Below, one piece after another: positions 1 to 10,940 of a stretch of 64,000 bases of DNA (its first letter is position 1; every line of letters starts with the position of its first letter). The notes beneath the pieces are model-generated. The model saw only the letters and a program-made list of their open reading frames with translations. It had not been told where the DNA came from and made no database searches. A program made the translations under genes and the position numbers. Source of the DNA: Steromphala cineraria (Eukaryota; Mollusca; Gastropoda; Trochida; Trochidae); the NCBI GenBank assembly GCA_916613615.1, contig OU744731.1:12158726-12222725 (forward strand), written 5' to 3'.

Positions 1-375
1 ATACAATATACCGACAGACAAAAGATAGTACACACTTCAGTTGATGATGTAAAGTTTTCAATTACAAACATTTCGAGTTGTTCATGTATTCTCGTTATGA
101 TAAGGACAAGAGTTAGTTTATCGGTCATATAATACTTGAAAGCGCTTATGATTTTACAAAAAAAAACGAATTTTTATTTTAATGAATTCTTCCAAAATTA
201 ATTTTGATAGAAATGTTGATCAACAAAGAAGAGGTTGTCAGTGTAAAATCAATAAACCTACCTTATCTTTAACATGTTGACAACATTTCAAACAAAGAAG
301 CGGTCATGCTAGTGTAAATTCTATTTCTTACACCTGCCTTTATTTAGCACAGATATATAAACCAATATAATTAAA
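1..375. other. AT-rich non-genic sequence
   Basis: No ORF, RNA gene or repeat that I can recognise. Confidence 0.5.
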
Positions 376-732
376 TTAAAGGGGCAGTAGCAGGTTTTTT
401 GATGATTTTATATCTTAAATATTTCACTGATAATTGTAAGTTAATGCTAAATGTATTATTTTGACGGTGTCAAAAATCTCATTACACAGGCCAATCATCC
501 ATAGTCAGAGGACAAAGTATGAAGATTCACATAAAATCCATTGGCGGCCATTTTGTGTGAACACCTTTAATTTGTGTAAATAAAAGGAATCGCATGGCTA
601 AACATTACATTAAATATTTGAATTATTACTGCTCCATTTCGTTTAAATACATTGTCTTTCGATTGGAATAATTAATTTCATTTTCCTGACATCACCGAAT
701 ATTCCCCCTTAAAACGTGCTACTGCCCCTTTA
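376..732 (-). mobile_element. Family A inverted-repeat element (MITE-like), copy 1
   Basis: The ends are inverted repeats: AAAGGGGCAGTAGCA at the left and TGCTACTGCCCCTTT at the right. The interior matches ten other copies or fragments in this window (shared blocks TTGGCGGCCATTTTGTGTG and CACTGATAATTGTAAGTTAA). There is no coding capacity. A non-autonomous DNA transposon is the best reading. Flanking TTAA-like bases are seen at some copies, but a target-site duplication is not proven. Confidence 0.75.
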
Positions 733-2164
733 TGATCTTCATTGTTCCACTACGTTAATCTGCGTAGAGTGATGGAGCAATATAGATCTTAATTTAATGA
801 GATTGAAATATTATCAAAACATGAACCAGACCCTTATTAATTTATTCAAACAACTGAAAATATGTGTTGAGTGTTAAATTGACATAACTTAAAACATCAC
901 GTGTCTCTTTGATATTCAGTAAACGTAAACAAACTGGGGTGTATACTTTTTTATTCCTAGCAGTTAACATGTATTTTCCCTGTCTGGAGTTAGTAAGAAT
1001 TAGTGCCTTATTCATGCCTTATAACTGTTTATTATGTAGGACTGTCTTGGTCCTTATTCTGCAAATTTCGAAATAAGAAAATTAATCATATAAATGAAGG
1101 TACAGTATACATTTGAAATATTTCATACACGTAGAATAAATTTTATTCTTTCACTGCTAAATCTTTATCTCTTTATCTATACTTGATGTTAAACGATTTT
1201 GAATTAATCTTAAACATTGTAACAATCATGCACATACTAAAATAATGGTTATTATATATATATACTCAACAGAAATATTCTATCAATTTATTTCTTAATC
1301 TTTTGTTAAAGTGAAATTTTTTTTATTAATACTAAAACTGTATCTTCACATAAATAGTCATTTTAAAATGATCTTGTACATAATCTAGGTAAAAGTTTCA
1401 CGTCACTGACACCTTATCTTGTCACATAAGAAAAGCAACAAAAAAGACAACATTAATCAGAAAAATATAAATAAACAAAATAAAAAGAATAAAACATATC
1501 TTCTATTTCATTTCTCGTTTGGTGAAGTTAGAGTATAAAACAAATACCGTAGACTCGCCTTTCGCCCCTTCCCCCATACCCCTTTGCAGTGTTTTAGACA
1601 CAATACTGTGTTTTAAATCAACCACTCATATAGACCAGTAATTTTATCAGATAGCCCACCACAAATTGCAACAGAAATGATTTATATAACATGTTATATT
1701 GATGTCTAATATAAGTGACATACGTGAAAAGGAAAAACAATTAGCTTTCCTTTGGTATGCAACATGATACATATAAGAGGGGAATATATATAAATCTGAT
1801 ACGAAATCTGTTCCCGTGACACCTATGACCATGAAAGCCACATTTGACCACCACTTAGATTTTCCTAGATTTTCTATATGTCATAAAGGGATAGTCATAG
1901 ATTGTAAATTAGTTGAAATCATTTCTGGTGCAATTTGTGGTGAGTTGACTGAATAGAATTACTGGATAACTATTACAAAAGGTGTATTACGATAGCTCGT
2001 GTAATACACTTTGTTTTGTTAGGAAATTAAATTCCATATATTGAAGTCAAACTGTCTCACTTCCCTTCCAATATCGGTAGCCAGAGGCATCGTTGCTGTG
2101 TAGATGATACAGGAAACAATTGGTGATGTCTAGAGTTACGCCATTGATTCCTATTCTCTCCCCA
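733..2164. other. Non-genic stretch
   Basis: AT-rich sequence with short chance ORFs only. I see no splice-supported gene and no repeat shared with the rest of the window. Confidence 0.45.
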
Positions 2165-2475
2165 GATCAAGTCATGAAATATTGATACAGCCTCTGCTAT
2201 ATTACGCCGAGATTTATGGGATAGAATGGGAGACGCCTGATTGGGGGCAATCAAACTAAGTTGTGCAATCAGCGACGCTGTTCTTAAATCATTATTTTGG
2301 CTACTAAATGATGACAAGGGCATTGTGATATGAACCATCCTTTCGAGAAGCGTTGTCATTTGATAAAGACATTCAAATGGATTGTGGTACAATATTTTCC
2401 GCTGGGGGAAACTGTTGGAACTCACGAATTTCGTCGTAATATAACAGAGGCTGAATCAACAGTTCATGACTTGAT
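2165..2475 (+). mobile_element. Family B inverted-repeat element, copy 1
   Basis: The left end (from GATCAAGTCATGAAATATTG) and the reverse complement of the right end align at roughly 80 percent over about 56 bases. That makes a ~310 bp element bounded by long inverted repeats. The minus strand is open for ~120 codons across and beyond it (2057-2425), but the frame has no recognised domain and is broken in the second copy. A MITE-like element is the simplest interpretation. Confidence 0.55.
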
Positions 2476-3336
2476 CTTCCTCTTTTGAGAGAGAATGTTG
2501 ATTCCTGAACCGGCGTTTATGTTCTTTAACCCAGTGCCATCATAAAATACTGCTAACAGCTCAACACTATAAAGCATGTATAGTTCGTTTATAGTTCAAA
2601 ACAAAAGCAAGAGGTCTTAATCTTGATAAGGTGACAAATGAAGTTCTGTCAGTTCGGAAACTCGCGTTTAAGGCTTAGCGTAGGAAGACGGCGCAGTTCA
2701 TTTTGAAGTTGACTTTGACACTCAACAAGGTCAGGCATGTAGATACGGCTTTTAGTTGGCAGGTTTCCAGGTCAGGTCAAAGGCTAAAAAGATAATGACT
2801 ATTATCTTCGATGATTGAACTCTTTACAGGATCAGCCTACTTTTCTCATTTTTCTCATTTTATTGACCAATAATTAACCAAAATACAGTTCGATACTGTT
2901 GCAAATGAATCAAGAAAAGGGGAATCTTTGTTTTGGTCTACCTTGACAATAGAGAGGTCCCTAATTGTTTATTGAACTGTCATATCCTGATTACACATTG
3001 TTCGAAAAAGTCTTTTGAAAGTATAGGGTTTTCTTATCTATCACTATATTATAATTTATATTGAGGTTTTGAGAAAGGAAACATAGAAACTCTTTTATTT
3101 TAAACTGATTTTTTAGTACAATATATTTTGGTATTGGAATTTATTTTTTTCTTAAATGTTTTTATTTCCCAATACACATGTAACAATCATTTTCAGCTGT
3201 TGATGTAGAGGATATACAAATATACACAGACAATGTAGGTTGATGTACATTATGTATTATGCTTGACCCTTAATAGGTTCGTATTCAAGCATATCATAGA
3301 TAGAGGTCATGCATCAGACACATTGGATAAAAGTGG
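2476..3336. other. Non-genic stretch
   Basis: No feature recognised. Short A/T runs only. Confidence 0.4.
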
Positions 3337-3882
3337 TCAGTTGGTCAGTTCCTTCCATACAGTCACAGAGTAAGGACATTCACACAGTAAATGTATTATT
3401 GTTTCAGGTACGGACTTGCAGAAGGAGCACATTGGAGAGTCAATATATTTCATCAAATATAACTTATGCCTGGTCATTAAAATATTGTGTGCAATTTTGA
3501 AATGAAACCATTTTAATTGTACACTTTCAGTGCACCTGTTTGCCATCAAATAAATATTTGACCATTCATCTTTGTCATAATGTTTATCAAGAATTTATTC
3601 CAATTTTGCCTGACCAGTAGGATTCTCTTGAAATTTTGATGAAAGTGCATTATAAAAATCTCTGCTCCTTCGAATCTGTCCACATATACAAGAAACATTA
3701 AAAGGTAATATTGGGTAATGTACTTGATAGAAAGTTCTACCTATTACTGCAACAATTTGTGACTTACAATATGCCACAATTGCACTTTTAATTCCTTCAA
3801 AGTATAAAAAGTTTATATTGTCAATTCCATATTTTTTCTCAATCTCTGCTTTTCCTAGAAAATTTCCATTTTGATCAATCAT
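3337..3882 (-). pseudogene. LINE reverse-transcriptase ORF, C-terminal remnant
   Basis: Two adjacent minus-strand frames read as one decayed protein. The first (3882-3595) has the hydrophobic pattern found after the RT core of L1/Tx1-like LINE ORF2 (KKYGIDNINFLYFEGIKSA). The second (3549-3337) carries the C-terminal zinc-knuckle-like motif CSFCKSVPETIIHLLCECP followed by a VWKEL segment. In-frame stops separate them. RT and endonuclease cores are absent, so this is a 5'-truncated, degenerate insertion. Family-level assignment is from motif style and the clade is uncertain. Confidence 0.7.
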
Positions 3883-4720
3883 ATCACAGACAAAGCTGAT
3901 ACCATTTTTAGCATATATTGGAATTTAGTAAAGTATACTTACTTTTAAAACGATTCATCGATAATCAGTCTTAAGCATTTATTTTACGTCTAAAAACAAT
4001 GAAAACGAAATGCTGTAGATTTTAGATACATAGTTGTAAATATCAAATTCCCTCTGTATGCCTTTTCAACTTGCTACAAATGCCCTGACCAATGAAATTA
4101 TTGGATGGGTTATTAATAATTCAAAATTGACTTGAACAGACACTACTTACTGTGTTAGGTCACAGTTAGTAGTTAAAACACAGTTAGTAGTTGAAAATAA
4201 TTATTTGATGTATTTTTCTTTGATATATTTGAATTTTTATGTCGTTTAAAAGACAACTTAATAATTGTCCTTGCATCCTATATCAGGACTGTTCTGACGA
4301 CAACAGTCCTGATACCGAAAAAGAACAAACCTTTTCGTGAATGGTTACCACGAACAATGAGGTCTGTAAGACCTAGTATCGTTAATTAAGAATTAATGTG
4401 TGCATGAAAACCATCCCCAAAATAAGTATTACTACCACATGGTTTAAACATATTGTATCCAAAAGAAAAACAGAAATGAAGATTGGCAGGTAACCCGAAG
4501 GCTTATTGAATGCTGGTCCTAAATAACTGGGCAAAAAAATAAAATTCAAAACTCCATTTCGTTTCTTATTCTACATCATAAATATTATTTTAGAATTAGC
4601 TTCATTGACAGGTTGCAACTTTTTCATACGTAGTATAAGTATTCAGATAGTATTATGTATTGTAATGAGGTTGTAGCTTCAGTTTCAACAAATTAAAGCA
4701 AAACTAGTTTTAGTTTTTCT
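3883..4720. other. Non-genic stretch
   Basis: Only a small local duplication around CACAGTTAGTAGTT (near 4155-4195) stands out. Confidence 0.4.
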
Positions 4721-5071
4721 TTAGGATCAGTAGCACATTTTTAGGGGAAATGTTAGGTGATGTCGGGAAAATATAAATAAATCGTTCGAATTGACAGACA
4801 ATGTATTGAAACTACATGAAGCAGTAATAAATCATATACATAATGTAAACTCAGCCGTGCGATTCCCTTTTCTTACACAAAATGAATTAAAGGTGTTCAC
4901 ACAATAATTGCTGCCGATGGACTTTATGTGAATACGTATAATTTGTTCTCTGACTATTGATGATTGGTTTATGAAATAAAGAGTTTTGGTAAGCACAACA
5001 TAATTCATTTAGCATTAACGTACAATTATCAGTGAAAAAAAAATATTTCAAAACGTGCTACTGCCCCTTTT
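4721..5071 (+). mobile_element. Family A inverted-repeat element, copy 2
   Basis: Opposite orientation to copy 1. It starts with CAGTAGCACATTTTTAGGGG and ends with AACGTGCTACTGCCCCTTTT. Diverged interior, non-coding. Confidence 0.7.
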
Positions 5072-5113
5072 ACATTATATATTTGGAACCATTTATTTTC
5101 ATCTACATCACAT

Positions 5114-5147
5114 TATATCCCCCTAAAACGAACTACTGCCCCTTTAA
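5114..5147 (+). mobile_element. Family A solo terminal fragment
   Basis: Only the terminal ~34 bases of the family A right end (CCCCCTAAAACGAACTACTG and the following CCCCTTTAA) are present, 43 bases after copy 2. Confidence 0.55.
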
Positions 5148-5279
5148 AAGAATCGATATGTGGTATCAGTAAATAAAAAAAACACATTTTTAATGCTTTG
5201 GGGATATTTCCGACAAATTAATCACCTTATCAAGAATATATAAACCCATCACACTTTAATATTCTACTATTCTATGATC

Positions 5280-5609
5280 TTAAAGGGGCAGTAGCACGTT
5301 TTTTGATGATTTATATTTTAATTGTAAGTTAATGCTAAATGTATTATTTTGACAGTGTCAAAAAAATCATTACAAAAAGCCTTTCATCCATAGTCAGAGG
5401 ACAAAGTATGAAGATTCACATTAAATCCATTGGCGGCCATTTAGTGTGAACACCTTTAATTCATTTTGTGTAAGAAAAAGCAATCGCATGGGTAGACTTT
5501 ATATATGTTATATATATGAATAAATACTGCTCCATTTGGTTTTCATACATTGTCTTTTAATTGAAACCATTAATTTTTATTTCCCTGACATCATATTATA
5601 CGCCCCCTA
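5280..5609 (-). mobile_element. Family A inverted-repeat element, copy 3 (right end eroded)
   Basis: The left terminal repeat AAAGGGGCAGTAGCACGTTT is intact and the interior is collinear with copy 1. The sequence stops matching at CGCCCCCT, so the right inverted repeat is lost. Confidence 0.7.
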
Positions 5610-5854
5610 CACTTGAGTTTATTTTCCGTCGTTATATCGGTATCATCCAAGGAAGTAGGAACTAGCTATTTTCAGAGCGCCATATAATTATAACAGTTTA
5701 TTTATATTATTGAACAGAGAAGCTCTGTCGTTTACTGCATGTACGTTGTTGAGACGGGAGAACTGTCACGCATATTCGAATTTAGGAGATAGTTATAACA
5801 TTTTATCAATCCAAGGAACTATGAAATTTCTCATTCACTCCCCACAGAGGCAGA

Positions 5855-6165
5855 TCAAGTCAAGAAATGTTGATACCGCCTCTGTTCAATTTCGCCAAAA
5901 TTCGTGGGTTCTGGCAGTTTCCCTTGGTGGAAAAAAATGCATCACAATCCATTTGAATTTCTCTAGCAAATGACAACGCTTCTCGCATGGAATGGGTTGT
6001 TCATATCACACTGCTTTTGTCGTTATTCAGTTGCCGCAATGATGAATTTAGAACAGAGTTGCTGATTGCACAACTAATTTTGATTGCCTCCAATCAGGCG
6101 TCTCCCATTCTATCCTACAAAATTGGCTTAATAGAACAGATGCTGTATCAACATTTATGACTTCA
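5855..6165 (-). mobile_element. Family B inverted-repeat element, copy 2
   Basis: An inverted, diverged copy of 2165-2475. Shared blocks include CAATCAGGCGTCTCCCATTC and AAATGACAACGCTTCTCG. The terminal inverted repeats (GATCAAGTCAAGAAATGTTG at the left; its degenerate complement near 6130-6165) are still visible. It carries stops in the frame that is open in copy 1. Confidence 0.5.
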
Positions 6166-6929
6166 ATGACAACAATCAAAAGATCGACCTAAGGAATATC
6201 GAACATTTCAAAAAATTATTTGCACAAAACGGTAAGATATATTGTTGAAAACGGCTGTTCTATGATGTGAGTTCATACAACAAATGAAAAATAACAATCA
6301 AAATGCTTCAGGAGATTTATTCAATATCAGTTATTGATCATCATTTCCTTATATTTCTTGTTATCAAATAGATTTCAATTTATGTTTGTCTCACATATTC
6401 TCACCACACGATACCTTATGATACGAAGATGGATGGATCAGTATAATACAGGCCCTGTAAACCTACTATCTATTTGGCCGACCATATTCTTTCTATCTGC
6501 TTCTTATCTACAAAGTAGTTCTGCAAGTGAGCGGGCGGTCTAAAAAAGGTAAATGTGAAAGGTAAAAGTGGTGTGTATTTGTAGATATATTATCGTGTCA
6601 TAATAAGGACGATGTAAAAAGAAAAACCAAATGGGAAAAGAGAATTCCTGGTTGGCATAATGTAGACATTTAAATGGACGTCTCATAAAACATATTTTTT
6701 ATCAGACCAGGTTGATTTTGAATATGGCGGCGGAGAAATGACAAATAAAATTATGATATTGATAACGAAAAGGGTGATGACGACATTTAGCGAAGACAAT
6801 ATAAGTGACGATGTAATGAAAGGAGAACGAGAACGGCAACGATAAGACAAGATGACGAAGACGACAATGATAATAACAAATTGAATCATTATCTCGAGGT
6901 GGTTAAAGATGATGATGACGACAAAAACG
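6166..6929. other. Non-genic stretch, low-complexity tail
   Basis: No gene recognised. From about 6770 the sequence grades into purine-rich GAC/GAT low complexity, which produces spurious Ile-rich or His-rich frames on the minus strand. Confidence 0.4.
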
Positions 6930-7045
6930 ATAATTAAGATAACAACAGCGGCGATGATAACGACGATGATGGTGTTGATGATGATGATGATGATGATGAT
7001 GATTATGATGATTCTGATGATGATGATCATCATCATCATCATTTA
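6930..7045. repeat. GAT/ATG trinucleotide microsatellite
   Basis: Runs of GATGATGATGATGATGAT with interruptions, then CATCATCATCATCAT near 7028-7042. The inverted trinucleotide runs could fold back. Confidence 0.8.
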
Positions 7046-7065
7046 ATATATTTGAATAATTTGAA

Positions 7066-7730
7066 TATAGCATGCAGTCGGATGGATTGTAGCATGCAGT
7101 CGGATGGACTGTAGCATGCAGTCGGATGGCTTGTAGCATGCAGTCGGATGGACTGTAGTATGCAGTCGGATGGACTGTAGTATGCAGTCGGATGGCTTGT
7201 AGCATGCAGTCGGATGGACTGTAGCATGCAGTCGGATGGATTGTAGCATGCGGTTGGATGGATTGTAGCATGAAGTCGAATGAACTGTAGCATGCAGTCG
7301 GATGGATTGTAGCATGAAGTCGGATGGACTGTAGCATGCAGTCGGATTGATTGTAGCATGCAGTCGGATGGACTGTAGTATCCATTGAATGGACTGGTGG
7401 TGGATCCAATCAGATGGGCTGGGCTGTAATGTGATGTATATGCAGACATACATATATGGACTGTGTCGTGCTGTTTTTCTTCCAGTCGGATGGACTGTAG
7501 CATGCAATCGGATGGACTGTAGCATGCAATCGGATGGACTGTAGTATGCAGTCGGATGGACTGTAGTATGCAGTCGGATGGACTGTAGGATGCAGTCGGA
7601 TGGACTGTAACATGCAGTCGAATGGACTTGTGGTGGATCAAATCAGATGGGCAGGGGTGTAATGTGATGTATATGCAGACATATGGACTGTGTAGTGTTG
7701 CTTCCAGTCGGATGGACTGAGCTGAGCTGA
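7066..7730. repeat. 22-bp minisatellite with a higher-order insert
   Basis: About twenty copies of a 22-base unit (GATGGACTGTAGCATGCAGTC and variants). Because 22 is not a multiple of 3, all three minus-strand frames stay open and give look-alike repetitive peptides. Two spacer segments (about 7398-7490 and 7632-7720, containing GTGATGTATATGCAGACATA) repeat about 234 bp apart, so there is a higher-order period. No protein-coding claim is made. Confidence 0.9.
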
Positions 7731-9324
7731 GCTGTAGCAGACTAGTGAAGTGTAGTACTGCATGTGAACTTTTGAAGATATGTGATATGAAAAGTTAAGG
7801 TGCTGAGATTTCAGTAACATACTTAACAACACGAAATTATCTATTGGTGTGAAGTATGTATGTTGACTTTTTGATGCATGTATCGTGTGTGAAGCAACGT
7901 TTATGATGAGTCAAGTTTGAAGTAGTTTGTATCTGTGAATTTGGGTGAATCTGTGCTTTTGTGGGGGGTGTATATATTTTGGATTAATAAATTTCCTTTT
8001 TTTGCTTTAATAATCTTCTGTTATTACTTCGGTATGTGTCCTATGCTTCTGGAGAGGGAAATGGAAATAAGTGTTAAGGCTGTGGCCCCTGTGGGCCGTT
8101 TTTTCTTAAACATTTTATCGATGTATTAGATTTTGCTATATCTACACTTGCATCAAGGAGAAACTTCACCGAAGTTTTAACATGTTGAGGATTCTTCGGG
8201 TTTTACGTTGATAAATTCATTGTGTATCTTTAACTGTTATGTAATGAGCTTTTCTGAGCATATTCACCATTTGAAGTCACGTAACTAGGCCTTAGAGAAA
8301 GTGCTGAAATTTTTGACAGATTGAAGGAGGAAACAAGTTTCGAATTTCAAATTCAGAATTAACCAGGAATATCGAAGCAAATTTTCTTTCTTCAAAATAT
8401 GCTCAATATAACCTTTTCTGCCCAAAGCAATATATTATTTTTCATAGATGACACAATAATCTTGTAATTTTCCCCAAAACACTGAGTGATAATGAATATG
8501 TTCTTTGGGAAAAACTAATAACGCTGCAAATAACTTGCAAATATCCAAGAAATAGTATAGGCTGCTTCTCTAGTGACGGTCGGTTGCCATGACGTCACGA
8601 ACAATGTTATGACATCTTAGGCGAAAAAATATGTGCATTTGCTCTACAACAATCGTAGCTTGGCAAAGGTGAAAATTGCACATGTGCTCATATTGAAAAT
8701 ATTGCACTACTATTTTTAACCCTTTGAGTAATAAGGATTTTCATTTCACTAATCCTTGCAGAAACCAATGCTGTTTGCTAAGTTTGACCTAGTAAGAGTT
8801 TAGTGTACAGTGCACAACATTTGGGAAATATAACAAGATAAAATGTATTCTGTATGTCAATCTTTCTACTTATCAGATGAGTAACAAGAAAGAGTGGTCA
8901 ATAAGGCAAAAAAGTGTAAACCAACACAGAACCCTCTACAACCAGTTGTTCTGGTCTTTTGGACTTTTTGGACTTTGCTTATCAAGAGGCTACTTGTATA
9001 TTTATGTATCATGTTACTCTGGTGACTAAATTTTCATCACACACATTTCATGAACTTTCTCATGGAATTGTATGTGGATTTTCGATCGCAAAATATTTTG
9101 TTTGGGTTTTGAAGTGTTAAGTTCAATTGAGTTATTTATAAACAAACACTTTTTAAAAGTTTTTCATGAGATTTTTCCGTCTACTTCTTTTTTTATGGTA
9201 AAACATTCAGGTTTTTGAAGGATTTATCTCCTTTAAAACATTTAATTCATTTGGCAATTGTTTCTAGCCCTCTCATGGATTGTTTTATTTCCTTAACATA
9301 GATAGCAATTAATCAATCAGTCAA
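7731..9324. other. Non-genic stretch
   Basis: No gene, repeat or RNA feature that I can support. A small local repeat of GAGCTGAGCTGAGCTG sits at about 7718. Confidence 0.4.
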
Positions 9325-10185
9325 TCTTATCAATCACAACCACAAATGGTGGTTCAAGATCAGGTTAACGGTACAAACTCTTGTCAATCACAACCACAAA
9401 TGGTGGTTCAAGATCAAGTTAACGGTACAGACTCTTGTCAATCACAACCACAAATTGTGGTACAAGATCAAGTTAACGGTACAGACTCTTGTCAATCACA
9501 ACTACAAATGGTCGTACAAGATCAAGTTAACGGTACAGACTCTTGTCAATCACAACTACAAATGGTGGTACAAGATCAAGTTAACGGTACAGACTCTTGT
9601 CAATCACAACTACAAATGGTGGTACAAGATCAAGTTAACGGTACAGACTCTTGTCAATCACAACCACAAATGGTGATACAAGATCAAGTTAACGGTACAA
9701 ACTCTTGTCAATCACAACCACAAATGGTGGTACAAGATCAAGTTAACGGTACAAACTCTTGTCAATCACAACCACAAATGGTCGTACAAGATCAAGTTAA
9801 CGGTACAAACTCTTGTCAATCACAACCACAAATGGTGGTACAAGATCAAGTTAACGGTACAAACTCTTGTCAATCACAACCACAAATGGTGGTACAAGAT
9901 CAAGTTAACGGTACAAACTCTTGTCAATCACAACCACAAATGGTGATACAAGATCAAGTTAACGGTACAAACTCTTGTCAATCACAACCACAAATGGTGA
10001 TACAAGATCAAGTTAACGGTACAAACTCTTGTCAATCACAACCACAAATGGTGGTACAAGATCAAGTTAACGGTACAAACTCTTGTCAATCACAACCACA
10101 AATGGTGATACAAGATCAAGTTAACGGTACAAACTCTTGTCAATCACAACCACAAATGGTGGTACAAGATCAAGTTAACGGTAGA
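9325..10185 (+). repeat. 54-bp minisatellite, about 15.5 copies
   Basis: Tandem copies of a 54-base unit (CAAATGGTGGTACAAGATCA, then AGTTAACGGTACAAACTCTT and GTCAATCACAACCA). Unit-to-unit identity is very high, with a few recurring variants: GTG/GTC, GTA/ATA, AAC/GAC and CCA/CTA. The recurrence of the same variants in neighbouring units indicates local amplification or gene conversion. Confidence 0.95.
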
Positions 10186-10242
10186 AATTTATTCAGCACT
10201 GTACAAACATCATATGTACTATTTTGTTCATGGGGAACTTAA
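9346..10242 (+). CDS. Possible repeat-encoded ORF (18-residue repeats)
   Basis: An ATG-initiated frame of 298 codons spans the 54-bp minisatellite. It encodes 15 full copies and one partial copy of an 18-residue repeat, MVVQDQVNGTNSCQSQPQ. Each repeat has an NGT N-glycosylation sequon and one cysteine and is rich in Gln. The C-terminus leaves the repeat into about 20 unrelated residues. No signal peptide is in frame and a TAA lies ~33 bases upstream of the ATG, so an upstream exon would be needed for secretion. Since 54 is divisible by 3, any stop-free frame stays open, and a second frame is also open for 73 codons. The differences between units are both silent and replacement, which does not argue for selection. 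The frame may well be fortuitous. Confidence 0.25.
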   Translation: MVVQDQVNGTNSCQSQPQMVVQDQVNGTDSCQSQPQIVVQDQVNGTDSCQSQLQMVVQDQVNGTDSCQSQLQMVVQDQVNGTDSCQSQLQMVVQDQVNGTDSCQSQPQMVIQDQVNGTNSCQSQPQMVVQDQVNGTNSCQSQPQMVVQDQVNGTNSCQSQPQMVVQDQVNGTNSCQSQPQMVVQDQVNGTNSCQSQPQMVIQDQVNGTNSCQSQPQMVIQDQVNGTNSCQSQPQMVVQDQVNGTNSCQSQPQMVIQDQVNGTNSCQSQPQMVVQDQVNGRNLFSTVQTSYVLFCSWGT

Positions 10243-10931
10243 CATAACAAAATCCTAAATTTCAAGAGGTTACAGTCAGTGGTCAGTGGTTTTATTTGCT
10301 GGAGAAACGCATAATAAAAAAACCCTTAAATTGGATGGTTAATGACTCACTTTGAAAAGTTTACAGTTGCAGTTTAAAAATAATAAAATCTAAGTATATA
10401 TAAAATAGGAAATAAAATGAAAGTCAATAAATTAAAATAATATGTGTTAAATGATAATTTACTTTTTGAAGTAAGATTTCTACATTTTTTAAACAGTTAT
10501 CGTCATAGATACATAAGTTCTGTGATAACAATTGAGATCTCAACAGATGTCGTCACAACGTTTATGATAATATTTCAGTCACGATGCCAGTGAAATTGTA
10601 CTCCATATACTGTATTAGTAAGCAAAATCTCAAGAGATTTTGCAAACCAAGATAAGGGTCAATATCATACCTTTCAACAATCATTTTATAGTGTTGCCCT
10701 CTGTCCATTGATGAAACCAGTTCACGTTTATTCATAGGTCAAGCTGACCTGACTATTAAATGTAGCCTATATCGTATCTACTTCTCTCTTAACATGGATA
10801 TTTGCCAACTGCACGTAGTATGTGCATGTCCCGAGTAAGTGTCAAGGTGAATATATCAATCTAGGCCGCATGCTTTAAGCGAGCGCTTCATCGCTGCACT
10901 GAAAGTGACTGTGTTGACAGTTCTATGTGTA
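10243..10931. other. Non-coding; probable 5' region of the next gene
   Basis: No ORF or shared repeat. It directly precedes the secreted-protein gene on the plus strand, so promoter and 5' UTR should lie here. I cannot place a convincing TATA box or initiator. Confidence 0.35.
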
Positions 10932-10940
10932 ATGTTCAAT

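Noticed and set aside
6683..7641. Overlapping minus-strand ORFs of 119-200 codons rich in Ile, His or SPSDCMLQ repeats
   Set aside because: They are frames through a GAT microsatellite and a 22-bp minisatellite that are open in every register; no coding signature.
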